Positions 34,014 to 34,111 of a DNA stretch of 34,111 bases are shown piece after piece. The first letter of the stretch is position 1, and each line of letters starts with the position of its first letter. This stretch comes from Candidatus Dormiibacter sp. (GTDB lineage Bacteria > Chloroflexota > Dormibacteria > UBA8260): contig JANWHI010000076.1 of NCBI GenBank assembly GCA_025450495.1, positions 1-34,111 on the forward strand. The letters are read 5' to 3'. A program made the translations under genes and the position numbers. Under the pieces are notes generated by a model. That model had not been told where the DNA came from. It searched no databases and worked only from the letters and a program-made list of their open reading frames with translations.

Positions 34014-34111
34014 CGCAGCGCGCCGGCCACCCGCACGGCCAGGTCTCCCGGGCGGTCCGGATTGCCGCCGAGCTCGACGCGGGCGATCGAACCGCCGGCG
34101 CCAAGGGCAGC
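34010..34111 (-). CDS. hemC: C-terminal fragment, probably hydroxymethylbilane synthase HemC
   Basis: Only the last 33 codons are inside the window; they read in frame to the TGA at 34012-34010 and end LAVRVAGALR. The fragment ends in the helix style of HemC C-termini (a Leu/Val-Ala alternation), but the identification rests mainly on the order hemC-hemD-hemB and on the four-base overlap with hemD. An unrelated gene cannot be excluded. Confidence 0.55.
   Translation of the reverse strand, partial: AALGAGGSIARVELGGNPDRPGDLAVRVAGALR

Overview
This is a gene-dense, high-GC (roughly 70%) bacterial chromosome segment with very short intergenic gaps and many 4-base GTGA/ATGA stop-start overlaps. 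I see no tRNA, rRNA, CRISPR array, insertion sequence or prophage. The gene content is housekeeping: menaquinone prenyltransferase, a C5-pathway hem cluster, a Tat system, a CysO-type sulfur carrier, a PatA-like acyltransferase and complex I-like genes. This fits a high-GC lineage near Actinomycetota or Chloroflexota (for example Ca. Dormibacterota). That placement is an inference from gene content and style, not a phylogeny.

Layout from left to right. (1) 1-10669, minus strand: a Nudix protein, a CysO-like ubiquitin-fold protein, mnmA and a small membrane protein. They are followed by a stand-alone complex I-like membrane-arm block nuoJ-K-L-M-N, then a membrane-anchored thioredoxin-fold protein, a lysophospholipid acyltransferase and the start of plsY, which runs off the left edge. 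(2) 10740-13727: an Fpg/Nei DNA glycosylase (+), an O-methyltransferase (-), and a PNPOx-fold protein followed by menA (+). (3) 13711-22075, minus: a biosynthetic block acylphosphatase / aminotransferase / trpE-G-C-F-B-A / aroA with no trpD, apparently driven by a perfect TATAAT placed for leaderless transcription. (4) 22111-25165: a di-iron desaturase-like protein (-) divergent from a PucR/CdaR-type regulator and a J-domain protein (+). (5) 25185-30096, minus: cobalamin adenosyltransferase, thioredoxin reductase, trypsin-like protease, rdgB, rph, tatC and tatA. (6) 30168-34111, minus: the haem block hemC (fragment) - hemD - hemB - cyclophilin - hemL.

The most striking observation is in the nuoJKLMN block. 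The order and folds are those of the complex I membrane arm, but hand alignment to the E. coli subunits shows many charged residues of the proton-translocation path replaced. NuoM and NuoN lack the TM5 glutamate and TM7 lysine, NuoL lacks the TM8 histidine and the TM11-12 His/Lys set, and NuoK lacks its first membrane glutamate. The hydrophilic-arm genes nuoB-I, and nuoA, are not in the window. This looks like a diverged, possibly non-pumping or repurposed module. A second theme is a recurring TANNNT-like -10 box lying 6-9 bases upstream of start codons at operon heads, which suggests widespread leaderless transcription.
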